In this document: positions 44,199 to 53,464 of the stretch, piece by piece
Numbering within the stretch: the first letter of the stretch is position 1
Layout: each line of letters opens with the position of its first letter
Assembly (NCBI RefSeq): GCF_014217335.1
Contig: NZ_CP060093.1
Location: 1-64,000, forward strand
Reading direction: 5' to 3'
DNA from: Teredinibacter purpureus
Lineage (GTDB): Bacteria; Pseudomonadota; Gammaproteobacteria; Pseudomonadales; Cellvibrionaceae
DNA: 64,000 nt
Notes under the pieces: model-generated
Databases searched by the model: none
Told to the model about the DNA's origin: nothing
Seen by the model: only the letters and a program-made list of their open reading frames with translations
Program-made: the position numbers and the translations under genes

Positions 44199-44813
44199 AT
44201 GCAAGCCCAGCTGGAGACTTTCGAAAAATTAATCCTGCATAGAAATTTTAGAGCAGCCCTGAAAGGAGGTGAGAGTAGCTTTAGTCCAGAACATCTTGCG
44301 TCAATTCATCAAGATCTTTGCAAGGGATTAGAGCATCAAGACAAAACCTTAAAATCAGGCGAGTTAAGAGTTGCCGCCGGTGCAGTGTCTCTACTAGGTA
44401 GCGAATCTAACAAAATTGCACTTAATATGATGGGCTCATCAGACAAGGGGCACATATCTCAAAGGGCTGCATATGCAATGCAACGAATTGAACAATTACA
44501 GCCATTTCATAGTTTCAATTCGTTGGTAGGCAAACTCTACAGCCATAATCTAGCTCAAACAGCCGGGTTTCGTATAGACTGGCCATCGATAGATAAATCG
44601 TCTCTGAAAGCTTCCTTAGAAGAATCCAAAGATGGTAATAGTGGTAATTTGGCCAAGCTCATAGAAGCCAACCTGAAGCCGATGTTTGATATGGAAAGCT
44701 CAGTAAAGGTAAAAGATCGTTTAGATTCTGGGTTCGCGGACCGGGCAACTTCCTTTGTTACTTCTCATGGTGGCAGCGCCGAAGTTAAACCGTCTAAATT
44801 AAAAGTTACCTAA
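44199..44813 (+). CDS. Hypothetical protein
   Basis: 204 aa, helical, coupled to the preceding gene by 1 bp. It has a possible three-helix segment with GAVSLLGSESNKIALNMMGS and a charged C-terminus. No membrane segment. Not recognised. Confidence 0.6.
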   Translation: MQAQLETFEKLILHRNFRAALKGGESSFSPEHLASIHQDLCKGLEHQDKTLKSGELRVAAGAVSLLGSESNKIALNMMGSSDKGHISQRAAYAMQRIEQLQPFHSFNSLVGKLYSHNLAQTAGFRIDWPSIDKSSLKASLEESKDGNSGNLAKLIEANLKPMFDMESSVKVKDRLDSGFADRATSFVTSHGGSAEVKPSKLKVT

Positions 44814-44950
44814 ATAGCAATAGTTGTTTTACTCAAATCAACTACTGAAAACCCCAAAAGTACTGATATTTCTGGAGTTTGATCAATCATACTGTCATCA
44901 TATTTGAAACCTAAAAGCAAAAGTAATCCAGTAAAATAGGACTAGAATTG

Positions 44951-45337
44951 ATGACTATTGAAAAGATCAACATCAGCGAAATTGGGAAACTAATAGACAA
45001 TAATATTGGTTTGTGCAATCTAGTTGTTCCTGGTGTAGATAAAAACATGGTTGAAAGTGTTTTAGACAGCCAGGAGTATAACGAATATTTACATGATCAA
45101 ATTTATCGATGGGTAATCAAAACATTCCTTGTTAATGCCAAGCTGCAGGCATGCATTTCTGAAGAGCAATTTGCTCTATACTTGAAAAATATTAAGAGTG
45201 AAGAAGGAAGGGAGGGATTAGCAGCATCCATAGTTCTGTCATCTGTACCCTTTGCGAGCGAATTGAATGCTTTACAATACGTAACCCTTGAATCTGAAGA
45301 AAACACCATTGCCCATCTATCTGTGGCGGCACACTAA
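44951..45337 (+). CDS. Hypothetical protein
   Basis: 128 aa from ATG 44951 with AGGA upstream. Helical, with acidic C-terminus; no motif recognised. A 10-bp perfect stem follows its stop. Confidence 0.55.
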   Translation: MTIEKINISEIGKLIDNNIGLCNLVVPGVDKNMVESVLDSQEYNEYLHDQIYRWVIKTFLVNAKLQACISEEQFALYLKNIKSEEGREGLAASIVLSSVPFASELNALQYVTLESEENTIAHLSVAAH

Positions 45338-45348
45338 TTCATCAATTA

Positions 45349-45373
45349 ACTGGGCTCATTCAGTGAGCCCAGT
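45349..45373. terminator. Bidirectional hairpin between convergent genes
   Basis: ACTGGGCTCA/TGAGCCCAGT with a five-base loop, straddling the stop codon of the convergent gene. It lies between two gene ends, so it probably terminates both, though the T-tracts are weak. Confidence 0.6.
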
Positions 45374-45862
45374 ATCTCCATTATCTGGCACGCACGGCAT
45401 ATCCAAGCTGTCCGATATCAAAATCATGCCATTCAAGTAATGGTAAATATCAAATACATTATTTTTCGAGTTTGATATCATTTTTAATATCGAAGGCTCT
45501 TTCGATAAACGTTTATTTCCTTCAATAAAATGATCTAATTTGCTTAGCCGGTGATTATCAATTTCTTCAATTACCAAGGGTATATTTGAGAAACCTTTTG
45601 CCCTCGCTGCAATATAAGATATCTTTCTTGACAAAAATGCTGTAACCAGAAATACACTCGTGAGGAGCGACTTAATAAGAACATGAATATCAGAGCCTCC
45701 CCAAATAAAGATACAAAGACCAAGTGTGGCCATAATAATAAAATACCGTATCGCTCTTACTTGGCGCAGGAATCTAAGTGCTCTAACTCTGTTTACTGGA
45801 AGCCAGCGGAAAAACTTTAGGACATATTCTTCTGTTTCGGGAAAACTGCTCATCGGATTCAC
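45356..45862 (-). CDS. Membrane protein coupled to a lipoprotein gene
   Basis: 168 aa from a GTG at 45862 that overlaps the lipoprotein stop (GTGA); an ATG three codons on is an alternative. Two hydrophobic segments at about 35-70 (YFIIMATLGLCIFIWGGSDI, LIKSLLTSVFLVTAFLS) and a soluble helical C-terminal domain in the cytoplasm. Function unknown; the pair may act at the envelope. Confidence 0.6.
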   Translation of the reverse strand: MNPMSSFPETEEYVLKFFRWLPVNRVRALRFLRQVRAIRYFIIMATLGLCIFIWGGSDIHVLIKSLLTSVFLVTAFLSRKISYIAARAKGFSNIPLVIEEIDNHRLSKLDHFIEGNKRLSKEPSILKMISNSKNNVFDIYHYLNGMILISDSLDMPCVPDNGDTGLTE

Positions 45863-46521
45863 TTGTAAATTGAAAAATCGAATTGAGTAACGGCTCCTTT
45901 TGGTGAATTACCTAAACTTGTAAATCGAATGCGTCCCTTGGGAGCGCCGTGTTTTAGAATTTCCATAGCTATATTTTTAGCTCGATCATACCCAATGCCT
46001 TTAAAGTTTGAATCAGTAGGGTCTGCCGTCGCTACTAATGCCTGCAGTGTAGGAAAGAGGGTTAACGTTTTTGCTATAAATTCGTAGTCTTCTTTCATGT
46101 CCATTCGGATTCCGCTATTACCCGGTACATTTTCCCATTGCTCGCTGAACACAAGGCTAATGGTTTTTCCTGTTTCGCTTCTCGTAATACTTATACCAGG
46201 ACGCAAAATTGTCATCAGGTGCTTTTCAGCACGGTTTAGCGTTTCAGACTCGTAGCCTGATTTTACACCGCTATAAGCGACGGCTCCGCATAAGGCCGCG
46301 GACACTACGGTAGCGGTATCCCTATGTTTTTTAGATGCCGTTTTGTTGGCAACTGCGCCGCAAAGAGCAGCAGCTCCGATTGCCGCTCCTGTCGAAGCTT
46401 GTTTCTTCGTAGCCTGCTTATGGTGCCTTTCAACGGCGCCATTAGGATGCTTAGATGTCGCGCATCCAGAGATAATAAAAACAGACAAAAGTGCAGTTAA
46501 ATAGCATGTAGATAATTTCAT
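45859..46521 (-). CDS. Lipoprotein with OmpA-like C-terminal region
   Basis: 220 aa. A signal peptide ends in the lipobox IISGC (Cys-20), so the mature protein is lipid-anchored. A Gly/Ala-rich pair of helices (TGAAIGAAALCGAVA and VVSAALCGAVAYSGV) follows. The C-terminal 110 residues (LFPTLQALVATADPTDSNF, GYDRAKNIAMEILKHG) follow the OmpA/MotB peptidoglycan-binding pattern, with the usual Arg-rich helix weakly kept. It overlaps the membrane-protein gene by 4 bp. Confidence 0.75.
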   Translation of the reverse strand: MKLSTCYLTALLSVFIISGCATSKHPNGAVERHHKQATKKQASTGAAIGAAALCGAVANKTASKKHRDTATVVSAALCGAVAYSGVKSGYESETLNRAEKHLMTILRPGISITRSETGKTISLVFSEQWENVPGNSGIRMDMKEDYEFIAKTLTLFPTLQALVATADPTDSNFKGIGYDRAKNIAMEILKHGAPKGRIRFTSLGNSPKGAVTQFDFSIYK

Positions 46522-46727
46522 GTTTCGTCCGGTATTTAATAGAAATATATTTCCCTATGTGCAGTATAGATGCGTGATGAAAATTCAACAAGCATTTGAG
46601 GTGCGCGTAGGGGAAATAAAATGTATTTATGTTAAAAAAGTGCTTTAAATAAAGCATAAAGCGTAGTATTCATTGGTTTTGAATGGTAGTCATCAATAAA
46701 ATCTGGTAATGCTCGGGGGCATTGATA

Positions 46728-47039
46728 ATGGAAACAAATTTGAGTGCAGGCAAAAAAGTTCATAATCTGGCAAATGTTTATACGATAATCGAGGGTATTC
46801 CGATCGCGCTTCCTCAGGATGCAAAATATGTTTGCCAGGACAAAAGAGGATGCTGGTTCTACTGTGCCAGACGCCCTCGAGTTAAAGACGGAGATTGGAC
46901 TCCAAACAAACATCCAATTCAACTGCAAACGGAAACCGGACGCTTGAGCACTCAAGTTCTGATTACTGATCCAAAAGAATCGTGGAAAAGTTCTCTTCAA
47001 ACCACGATTAAAAAAGCGCACCTCCCAATTCAACATTGA
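46728..47039 (+). CDS. Hypothetical protein
   Basis: 103 aa from ATG 46728. It contains a CQDKRGCWFYCARRP stretch with three cysteines and a basic C-terminus. Isolated between two minus-strand genes. Not recognised. Confidence 0.5.
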   Translation: METNLSAGKKVHNLANVYTIIEGIPIALPQDAKYVCQDKRGCWFYCARRPRVKDGDWTPNKHPIQLQTETGRLSTQVLITDPKESWKSSLQTTIKKAHLPIQH

Positions 47040-47053
47040 TTACTGTCCTAATG

Positions 47054-47575
47054 TCATTCTGAGAAAACTTTAATGCGGTCGAGTTGCCATGATTCGACCT
47101 CACTTCTCTTCTCAATGACCCAATCGACAAATAAGACAATTAGAGCCGGTACGGTCTTTTCGAACTCAGGCCGAGCCATTGATAAGTGAACTTTGGTTAC
47201 TGGATCAAATTCCTTATCGATTACCTCAGGATTTGGGCATTCACCTTGTTTTCCGGCCTTGTACATAAGCTCAACCCATGGGTTCGTGCTTATGCGCTTC
47301 ATCTTTTTTTCGGCAGATGCAAATAATCTTTCAAGGCGTTTGTCGCTGGGAAAGTCTTTGCAGAAAAATGCGTTATGTAAAAAGATTGATATATTTGATA
47401 TTACCACGCCTCTAAGCTTGGCTTCTTCCATGCCGGGCATATCATTTGTATAGGGGGGAAGAAGCGCATTTTCCCCTACATCGTCCAATGAGGGCATATC
47501 TGGCGTAGCGGCCAACCCAGTTCGGATAACTGCGTTGTAAAGTAGTGGATACTTCTTCTGAGGTTTATAAAACAT
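47054..47575 (-). CDS. Hypothetical protein
   Basis: 173 aa, AAAGGTATCCACC before the ATG. Mostly helical, with LSMARPEFEKTVPALIVLFVDW near the end. No domain recognised. Confidence 0.55.
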   Translation of the reverse strand: MFYKPQKKYPLLYNAVIRTGLAATPDMPSLDDVGENALLPPYTNDMPGMEEAKLRGVVISNISIFLHNAFFCKDFPSDKRLERLFASAEKKMKRISTNPWVELMYKAGKQGECPNPEVIDKEFDPVTKVHLSMARPEFEKTVPALIVLFVDWVIEKRSEVESWQLDRIKVFSE

Positions 47576-47743
47576 GGTGGATACCTTTAGGTGCGGTTTG
47601 AGTCACAATAGCTTTCTATTATTAGGCGATCTATAAAAAACTACCGAAAAGTGCACTTTGTTAATGCTTCTATATAAAAGCGAATGCAGAATATAAATCA
47701 ATAACTTCGAACGAATCACACAATCTAAATTGGGAGACATTTC

Positions 47744-48199
47744 ATGTCGAATAGAAAATATTTCTTTGGGTTGATTTTTATCTTCATGCTTGTTGCAGGG
47801 TGCAAAAGCGAGAACAAAGGGGTTAGCCAGATGCCTCTAATTTCGAAGGATCTAGGTGTCGGACCTTGGCAAGTTGTCACTTACGACGATAAAAAGATCT
47901 ATCATGAAACGCTAGTATTGGATGGTAGAAGCGTCACGACAAGATCTGAGTCAGTTTATATCAATAATTCAAGCCAATTTGTGTATCGTGATGGGACACC
48001 TATTTTAACTTACGATGGGAAATACATTTATTGGAATAAAGATGGTTGGGTGATTAACAGGCACTTGCAAATTGTGAGGGAAGACCAGGTTTTTGTTGTG
48101 GAAGGAAAGCCAATGCCAGTAAGAACAGCGATGAAATTACGTGACTACCATAAAGGTTCTCGCGCGGTTACATTGGCCGGCACTGATATAGGCGAATAA
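47744..48199 (+). CDS. Lipoprotein of unknown function
   Basis: 151 aa. A signal peptide with lipobox LVAGC (Cys-20) precedes a beta-rich domain with regular Tyr/Trp strands (HETLVLDGRSVTTRSESV, LTYDGKYIYWNKDGWVI). GGGAGACATTTC precedes the ATG. It converges on the next gene with a 32-bp overlap. Confidence 0.65.
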   Translation: MSNRKYFFGLIFIFMLVAGCKSENKGVSQMPLISKDLGVGPWQVVTYDDKKIYHETLVLDGRSVTTRSESVYINNSSQFVYRDGTPILTYDGKYIYWNKDGWVINRHLQIVREDQVFVVEGKPMPVRTAMKLRDYHKGSRAVTLAGTDIGE

Positions 48200-48515
48200 C
48201 CCCCCAAATGGTACGGACGCATATTAGTAGTGCGCTTAGGAAAATTAATATGTAACCAACGCCAAAAAATGCTGTTGCTATACCTAAAAGTAGAAGCAAC
48301 AGCGAATACCAAAATGTTCGAATTTGCCACTTACAATGGCTTTCGGAAATCGTTCCAGCTAATTTGTTTTTTGATACATAGCAAGCAATTACACCAAATA
48401 CCATAAAAAAGAATATTGGCACTCCAGCACCAAACATCGCGTATATGAAAAGACAAATGTTTCGCGCCTTCTTATCATTTTTTGGCAAATCATTTAGTAC
48501 TGCAGTGTTTAGCAT
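48168..48515 (-). CDS. Small membrane protein, DUF4870-like
   Basis: 115 aa. Helices at about 22-45 (LFIYAMFGAGVPIFFFMVFG) and 66-105. Between them ISESHCKWQIRTFWYSLL matches the pattern SHxRWQIRTFW found in DUF4870-type small membrane proteins. GAGAAACG precedes the ATG. Function unknown. Confidence 0.6.
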   Translation of the reverse strand: MLNTAVLNDLPKNDKKARNICLFIYAMFGAGVPIFFFMVFGVIACYVSKNKLAGTISESHCKWQIRTFWYSLLLLLLGIATAFFGVGYILIFLSALLICVRTIWGVIRLYQCRPM

Positions 48516-48651
48516 GAACGTTTCTCTATATCGTGAGCATGTATTGTCATTCGATGCTGAACAGAGATGGTATCTGCCAGCACCTTTCTGCCTTAAGTTT
48601 TCAGTATTGAATATTACAAATCAATTCATTTCTCCTGAAAAATGGACTTTG

Positions 48652-51600
48652 TTACGCGTCTAGTTCTACAAAGCTTTGAGTTGCTGTTAAATACAGCGCT
48701 CGTTTTACCGGCTCAGACCCTAAATGAGCTACTATCGACGCATACTTCTCCAGCTGGGGGGCATGTTGCTCGGTCATACGGGATTCAAAGGTCGCTGCGA
48801 TCTCTCCTTCAATAGGCTCTGCGGTCTTGTAGTCAATTACCCAGCGAATACCGCTTTCTACGAAGGTCCGATCTATTGAGACCGTCGATACTTCCCCCTG
48901 ATCAGATACGGAGACAGATAGCTCACAATCACTTTGCGTGTGTGACTTGAGCAATAGCCATTGCGCTTTAGGCTCATTAAGTAACTTTAGTAGGGTGTCT
49001 TTACACTTTGAAAGAATCCCCGGCGCTAGATAACTAGGAACGCCTAGTTGTAGAAGTTGATGTCTCCAACCTTCCATGCGTGAGTTGATGGATGCCTCAT
49101 TCCAAGTCCCAACACCATCTAGGCAAATTCGTCTCAAAATTCGATGTATGAGAGTACCAACTTGTGAGGCGTAGTCGACTCGCCAGGCTAAGTCGGGAAG
49201 ATCCTGGTTGTTCGTAGATAAGCGACCACGATATTTAGAAAGAAGGTTTCCTTCAGGCAATTCAGGAGACACATTACTGTGCGCTAACCTCGCTGGAGGG
49301 GACGTTGGGTTCTCACTGAAAGATTCTGTGTCATTGTCGTTTTGATCTACTGCCACTATGTTTACCTGATTCTTTGCGCACCCCCAAAGCTTACCGAAAA
49401 AAGAGCGCTTTGCAGGATCGACTGTTTCTCCCGCTTCATTGATGGCAAGGCTTCCGGTTAGGTAGAGAAAGTTTTTAGCACGAGTACAGCCAACGTAAAA
49501 GATCCGATCACTCTCAAGTGCTTGGCGGCTAGAGCCTTGTTTAGTAATGAATTGGTATAGACTATTTTTACCACCACCTATTTCTGGTGATGCCGACAAT
49601 ATAGGCAGCTCTTTTCCCGAGCTGGTTGTATATCTGTCCCATGCGAGAAGCTTGCCCTCATCTGGTCTAGTGGAGCGATCGCAACCAGGGATAAACACAT
49701 GATCGAACTGCAACCCTTTTGACTTGTGGAGTGTCATAACTTGGACCGGGTTAGCATCACTTGCCACAGACTTCGCATAAAGGCGTTTAATCTTTTGTTC
49801 AAAGAGCGAAATCTCAAATCGTGAGTAACTAAAGTCTTTAAGTATTTTGAAAAAAGCCTTCGCGTTGTGGCTGTCACTTTTATTTTCCATGCTGGAAGGT
49901 CCATATAAAGATAGCCACGCCCCTTCGACAAGAATATCTAGATCCTTCCGTTCTTTGTTGCGCAGTGAATCTCTTAGCACCCCCACAAGGTGATTTATAC
50001 GCTGCTGAGACTCTTTAGACAGTGAGCAGACTATCTTGGCATCATTCAACGTTTCCCAGATTAAGCAGTCGGCAGCGGGCCTTGCAACTAATTCCAGCTC
50101 CCCCAGGGTTAACCCACACATCGGGCTTCGCAGCAGGGATAACCATGCAGTGCGGTCACCTAAATGACACAGTGATCTAGTCAGTGAAACAAGGTCACGT
50201 ATTGTGTGCTTATCTTCTAGAGGGTCTATCTCGATAGCTTGATACGGAATTGATAGTTCCTTCAATGAGTTGACGGTATCGATGAGATGGCTTCTGTTTC
50301 TAACCAGTACGGCAATACTTTGCTCGTCGTCATGAGCACGAATATCCTGTATTTGCTTGGAGATCCATCTTCCTTCACCACTCCGTGCTATTTCAGGCTC
50401 ACCGGTAAACCCGTTGATTCTGACGGCAATATCCGAGTCTATGGCATCTCGAAAGGGGGTTGAGCGGTTGTAGGGAATTGCGCCAAGATTTGAGCCTTCC
50501 TCAGATGGGAAAACTTGCTCGAAAGTTGTGTTTACCCAGTTTACGACATTCGATTGCGACCGAAAGTTAACGGTTAGCTCAATGGGGTTAACTTTAAGGT
50601 TGCCAACACCATTATGAACAACATCGAGAAATAGACCTACGTTACTTCCACGAAAGCTATAGACGCTCTGCATTGGGTCTCCGACTAAGAATAGTGTACG
50701 CCCGTCTGAGTGCTCCCAACCAGATGTGATCAGCTCCAAGCCATGCATTTGTAGATTGTTGGTATCTTGGAATTCATCAATCAATATGTGACTTAATTGA
50801 GAGTCGAGGAGGAGAGCAAGGTCCGTTGGTGCTTCACTATCACCGAGCACTCGGAGCGCAGAAGAACCCACTTGTGCGTGATCCATAACACCATCGCGCT
50901 CAAAGACCATAAGAAGCTTCGCAGCTAATACAGGAAGGAGTGTTAAAAGGTGCTGCAATATGCTCCACTCTGCATCGTTGTAGGTGGAAGGGGGTAGGGA
51001 TTGGAGCCGCTTTAGGGCCTCAGTACATCCGGTAGAGAGTGCAATAGAATCAAGCATAGCTTTAAATTCTGTCTTCCGATCGGAATAAAGGGCTTTGAGC
51101 TCTTTGTCTTTAACACCAGAAGGGGCTGGAAATCCTATAGCGGCTGTCGCGGACTTTCTCGGAGCCCCATCTTTAGTTAGCAGGAAGTCGGCAATTGCTG
51201 CCCAGACCTCACCTTGATTCGCTGATGTGTCAGGTAGCATTCCGTCTTCGCCGCACGATTTAAGAGGTAGTAAGTTCTTAGTTTTCTCACCGTCAATATG
51301 ATTAGCAGCAAATGCTAGAGATGAGACAAGGCTAGGAGCCACAAACTCAAGCTCGTTCCGCACATTAGTTAAAATTTCCCCGACAATAACGCTTAGAGTG
51401 TTTTCAAGATTTGCTCTAAGGTCAGTCGCATTTTTTGCGCCAAGCACGATAGGTAACCAGTGCTCTCTCTTCTCGAGTAAGCTAACAAAAAGTTCTTCTG
51501 CACGATCGAATCGGTTGTCCACATGGCGAAGTATCGCGTCTAATGAGTCCGCCCATGATGTTTGCTTTTCTAGTTCCCCAAGTACTTCATGAGCAGCCTT

Positions 51601-52098
51601 AATATAACAAACATGGTAATCATCGGAGATCTGAAGTCCACCCCCTATTAGCCCCGAAAGAGGAGCGCGTCTTGCGAGTGAGCCGTAAAAAGCGTCGATA
51701 GTCTTGATTCTTAGTCTGTTGGGGTTATTCAATACATCCCAACCCTTTCTAGCTGATTGCTCTAGAGCGTTTTTAGCAAGTCGCCAGGTCAATTTTTCGT
51801 AATGCGATGTAGGCTCTGGGCACTGGTCGGCTTTCTGAAGGGCGGAAACAATGCGTGCTCTCATTTCGTTGCCGCTTTTGTTTGTAAACGTGATAGCCAG
51901 TATCTCTTCGGGTTCGTTTACCACAGACAATAACCCGAGATATCGCTGAGAAAGGATTTCAGTTTTACCGGACCCAGCGGGAGCCTTAACTATGTAAGAT
52001 TGAGTGACATCAAGCGAACGAATTCTCCCCTCAAGGTCTTCTGGACCATTCTTTGTTGCTGTTAGATAGGTTTGAGTAATTTGGTTTGCTGTAATCAT
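48652..52098 (-). CDS. AddA-like UvrD/Rep helicase with C-terminal nuclease domain
   Basis: 1148 aa from ATG 52098 (AAGGGG upstream). Walker A APAGSGKT, motif II LIDEFQDTNNLQMH, VGDPMQSVYSFRG, and LHKSKGLQFDHVFIPG with VGCTRAKNFLYL mark an SF1A helicase. The C-terminal RWVIDYKTAEPIE and QLEKYASIVAHLG are the PD-(D/E)XK nuclease residues, so it resembles AddA/RecB. It should unwind and resect double-strand ends. The probable partner AddB-like gene lies at 57758-60397 on the same strand, separated by about 5.7 kb of small genes and a broken IS30. Family certain; partnership is inference. Confidence 0.93.
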   Translation of the reverse strand: MITANQITQTYLTATKNGPEDLEGRIRSLDVTQSYIVKAPAGSGKTEILSQRYLGLLSVVNEPEEILAITFTNKSGNEMRARIVSALQKADQCPEPTSHYEKLTWRLAKNALEQSARKGWDVLNNPNRLRIKTIDAFYGSLARRAPLSGLIGGGLQISDDYHVCYIKAAHEVLGELEKQTSWADSLDAILRHVDNRFDRAEELFVSLLEKREHWLPIVLGAKNATDLRANLENTLSVIVGEILTNVRNELEFVAPSLVSSLAFAANHIDGEKTKNLLPLKSCGEDGMLPDTSANQGEVWAAIADFLLTKDGAPRKSATAAIGFPAPSGVKDKELKALYSDRKTEFKAMLDSIALSTGCTEALKRLQSLPPSTYNDAEWSILQHLLTLLPVLAAKLLMVFERDGVMDHAQVGSSALRVLGDSEAPTDLALLLDSQLSHILIDEFQDTNNLQMHGLELITSGWEHSDGRTLFLVGDPMQSVYSFRGSNVGLFLDVVHNGVGNLKVNPIELTVNFRSQSNVVNWVNTTFEQVFPSEEGSNLGAIPYNRSTPFRDAIDSDIAVRINGFTGEPEIARSGEGRWISKQIQDIRAHDDEQSIAVLVRNRSHLIDTVNSLKELSIPYQAIEIDPLEDKHTIRDLVSLTRSLCHLGDRTAWLSLLRSPMCGLTLGELELVARPAADCLIWETLNDAKIVCSLSKESQQRINHLVGVLRDSLRNKERKDLDILVEGAWLSLYGPSSMENKSDSHNAKAFFKILKDFSYSRFEISLFEQKIKRLYAKSVASDANPVQVMTLHKSKGLQFDHVFIPGCDRSTRPDEGKLLAWDRYTTSSGKELPILSASPEIGGGKNSLYQFITKQGSSRQALESDRIFYVGCTRAKNFLYLTGSLAINEAGETVDPAKRSFFGKLWGCAKNQVNIVAVDQNDNDTESFSENPTSPPARLAHSNVSPELPEGNLLSKYRGRLSTNNQDLPDLAWRVDYASQVGTLIHRILRRICLDGVGTWNEASINSRMEGWRHQLLQLGVPSYLAPGILSKCKDTLLKLLNEPKAQWLLLKSHTQSDCELSVSVSDQGEVSTVSIDRTFVESGIRWVIDYKTAEPIEGEIAATFESRMTEQHAPQLEKYASIVAHLGSEPVKRALYLTATQSFVELDA

Positions 52099-52286
52099 AA
52101 TCTTAATCCCCTTGGATGATTTGTATCTTGATTCGAACGTAGTAAATGCAGAGAGGGGGTGCAAATCAGGTGGAAAGATGAATAGGAAACAGGGAAAGTG
52201 TAGAAAACCGCACTTTTATCTTGAAATTCATTAGGCAAATATGGACTACTACTCCACATAGACACTCACACAAATATGGAGACAAC

Positions 52287-52589
52287 ATGAACGCCACTGA
52301 ATTTTCCAAAACACGCGTATTTATCTACATGAGCAAGCTATGGGAGGAGCACGCATCTCTCAATGGATTGAAAGAGACAATAGAAGACTCTGTTAATAAA
52401 CTACAATCAAGGATCCGGAATTTACAAAAACGTTGGTGGAGTTATTTGACGGTAGGTGCAGTTCGGGACAGCCTAAAACGCATGAAGAAGGAACTTGGTC
52501 TACTACGGAAAAAGCTGCTCACTGTAAAAGAGCGGTGCGAGGCAATCACTAAAACTACAGGATCGTGGACCACTGTATTTGAAGGTTAA
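52287..52589 (+). CDS. Small coiled-coil protein
   Basis: 100 aa from ATG 52287 with GGAGACAAC upstream; the frame before it lacks a site. Basic and heptad-rich throughout (LWEEHASLNGLKETIEDSV, LKRMKKELGLLRKKLLTV). Ends 2 bp before the next gene, so co-transcribed. Function unknown. Confidence 0.6.
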   Translation: MNATEFSKTRVFIYMSKLWEEHASLNGLKETIEDSVNKLQSRIRNLQKRWWSYLTVGAVRDSLKRMKKELGLLRKKLLTVKERCEAITKTTGSWTTVFEG

Positions 52590-52591
52590 AA

Positions 52592-53017
52592 ATGATACTG
52601 GATCAAATCAAACGTACGTTGTTCATCCTGACTTTAACCGCGGGTTCGACTACTGTTAGCGCAGCTGATCAACCGAATAAAACCAGCTTAAATGCTGGGA
52701 AAATATTCGTTGAAGCACTTTCTGAAGGTGCTGAAGAGACCATTTGCGGTACGCAGGAAAGAATTAGAGAGCTTATACTTTCTTCTGAAAACCGCTTAAA
52801 GAATATTGGCTATGCGTGTTTGGCTTCTCAACAAGCTGAAAAAGCAAAGGAAAGGATCCGCGCAGTAGCCGAAAAAAAAGAGGGCAGAGGTGACAGCAGA
52901 TGCTGGCTTGTAAATGGTGTACTTAAGTGCAAAGTATGGTTTCCTGAAACAACAAGAAATGGAATAGTAGAGCCTGCTGGCTATCGAGAAGTAGAGCAGC
53001 TAAGTGAAAATAAGTAA
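52592..53017 (+). CDS. Secreted/periplasmic protein with cysteines
   Basis: 141 aa with an N-terminal signal peptide (TLFILTLTAGSTTVSAADQ, probable cleavage after VSA). Four cysteines in the mature part (ETICGTQ, YACLAS, SRCWLVNGVLKCKVW) could form two disulfides in the periplasm. Helical middle. Not recognised. Confidence 0.6.
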   Translation: MILDQIKRTLFILTLTAGSTTVSAADQPNKTSLNAGKIFVEALSEGAEETICGTQERIRELILSSENRLKNIGYACLASQQAEKAKERIRAVAEKKEGRGDSRCWLVNGVLKCKVWFPETTRNGIVEPAGYREVEQLSENK

Positions 53018-53125
53018 TATGTATTGCAGATATTAATCACGAATGGGAAACAGAAAGTAGTATTTGGAAATATGACAAATCAAATAGCCAAAACCTACAC
53101 GCAGTGATGAATAGAGAGAACGGAA

Positions 53126-53329
53126 ATGTTTGGGAAAAAACGAATTACTGAGTTAGAAGATAAACTGGAATTGAGTAACGACAACAGTATCAACGAAGAT
53201 AATGTAGAACAGTTAGTTTCTGCAATAAAAGCAGGGGCAATTATCGATCCGAGAGCAGATTAGAAATACAGTGAATTGCTCAACCACCCAAAGGTTATAG
53301 ATGCCTTAAAACGCAATAGCGATACCTAG
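53126..53329 (+). pseudogene. Small gene interrupted by an in-frame TAG
   Basis: Good site GAGAGAACGG before ATG 53126. 45 codons (GKKRITELEDKLELSNDNS to IIDPRAD) reach TAG 53261-53263. The same frame then continues with protein-like KYSELLNHPKVIDALKRNSD to a TAG at 53327, 13 bp before the next ATG. This looks like one 66-codon gene with an amber mutation, although a 45-aa product is possible. Confidence 0.5.
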
Positions 53330-53342
53330 CAAAGGTTGGAAT

Positions 53343-53464
53343 ATGAATAACAATGAATCAAATATTGAAATGATAATCGAGTCTTACCAAAGAGACTCAG
53401 AAAAGGTGGGTACTACTTTAAAGGTATTACCAGGTTATCAACTGAAGTGCAATGAAAGTGATTA
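53343..53464 (+). CDS. Small ORF truncated by the IS30 end
   Basis: Starts MNNNESNIEMIIESYQRDSE with AAGGTTGG upstream. Its last nine codons appear to belong to the IS30 end, so the native 3' part is replaced or displaced. Confidence 0.35.

Noticed and set aside
40569..53263. UAG recoded as a sense codon (amber at 40569 and 53261)
   Set aside because: Many intact genes here end in TAG normally (for example 28769 and 29340), and other genes are broken by frameshifts, so decay is a better explanation.
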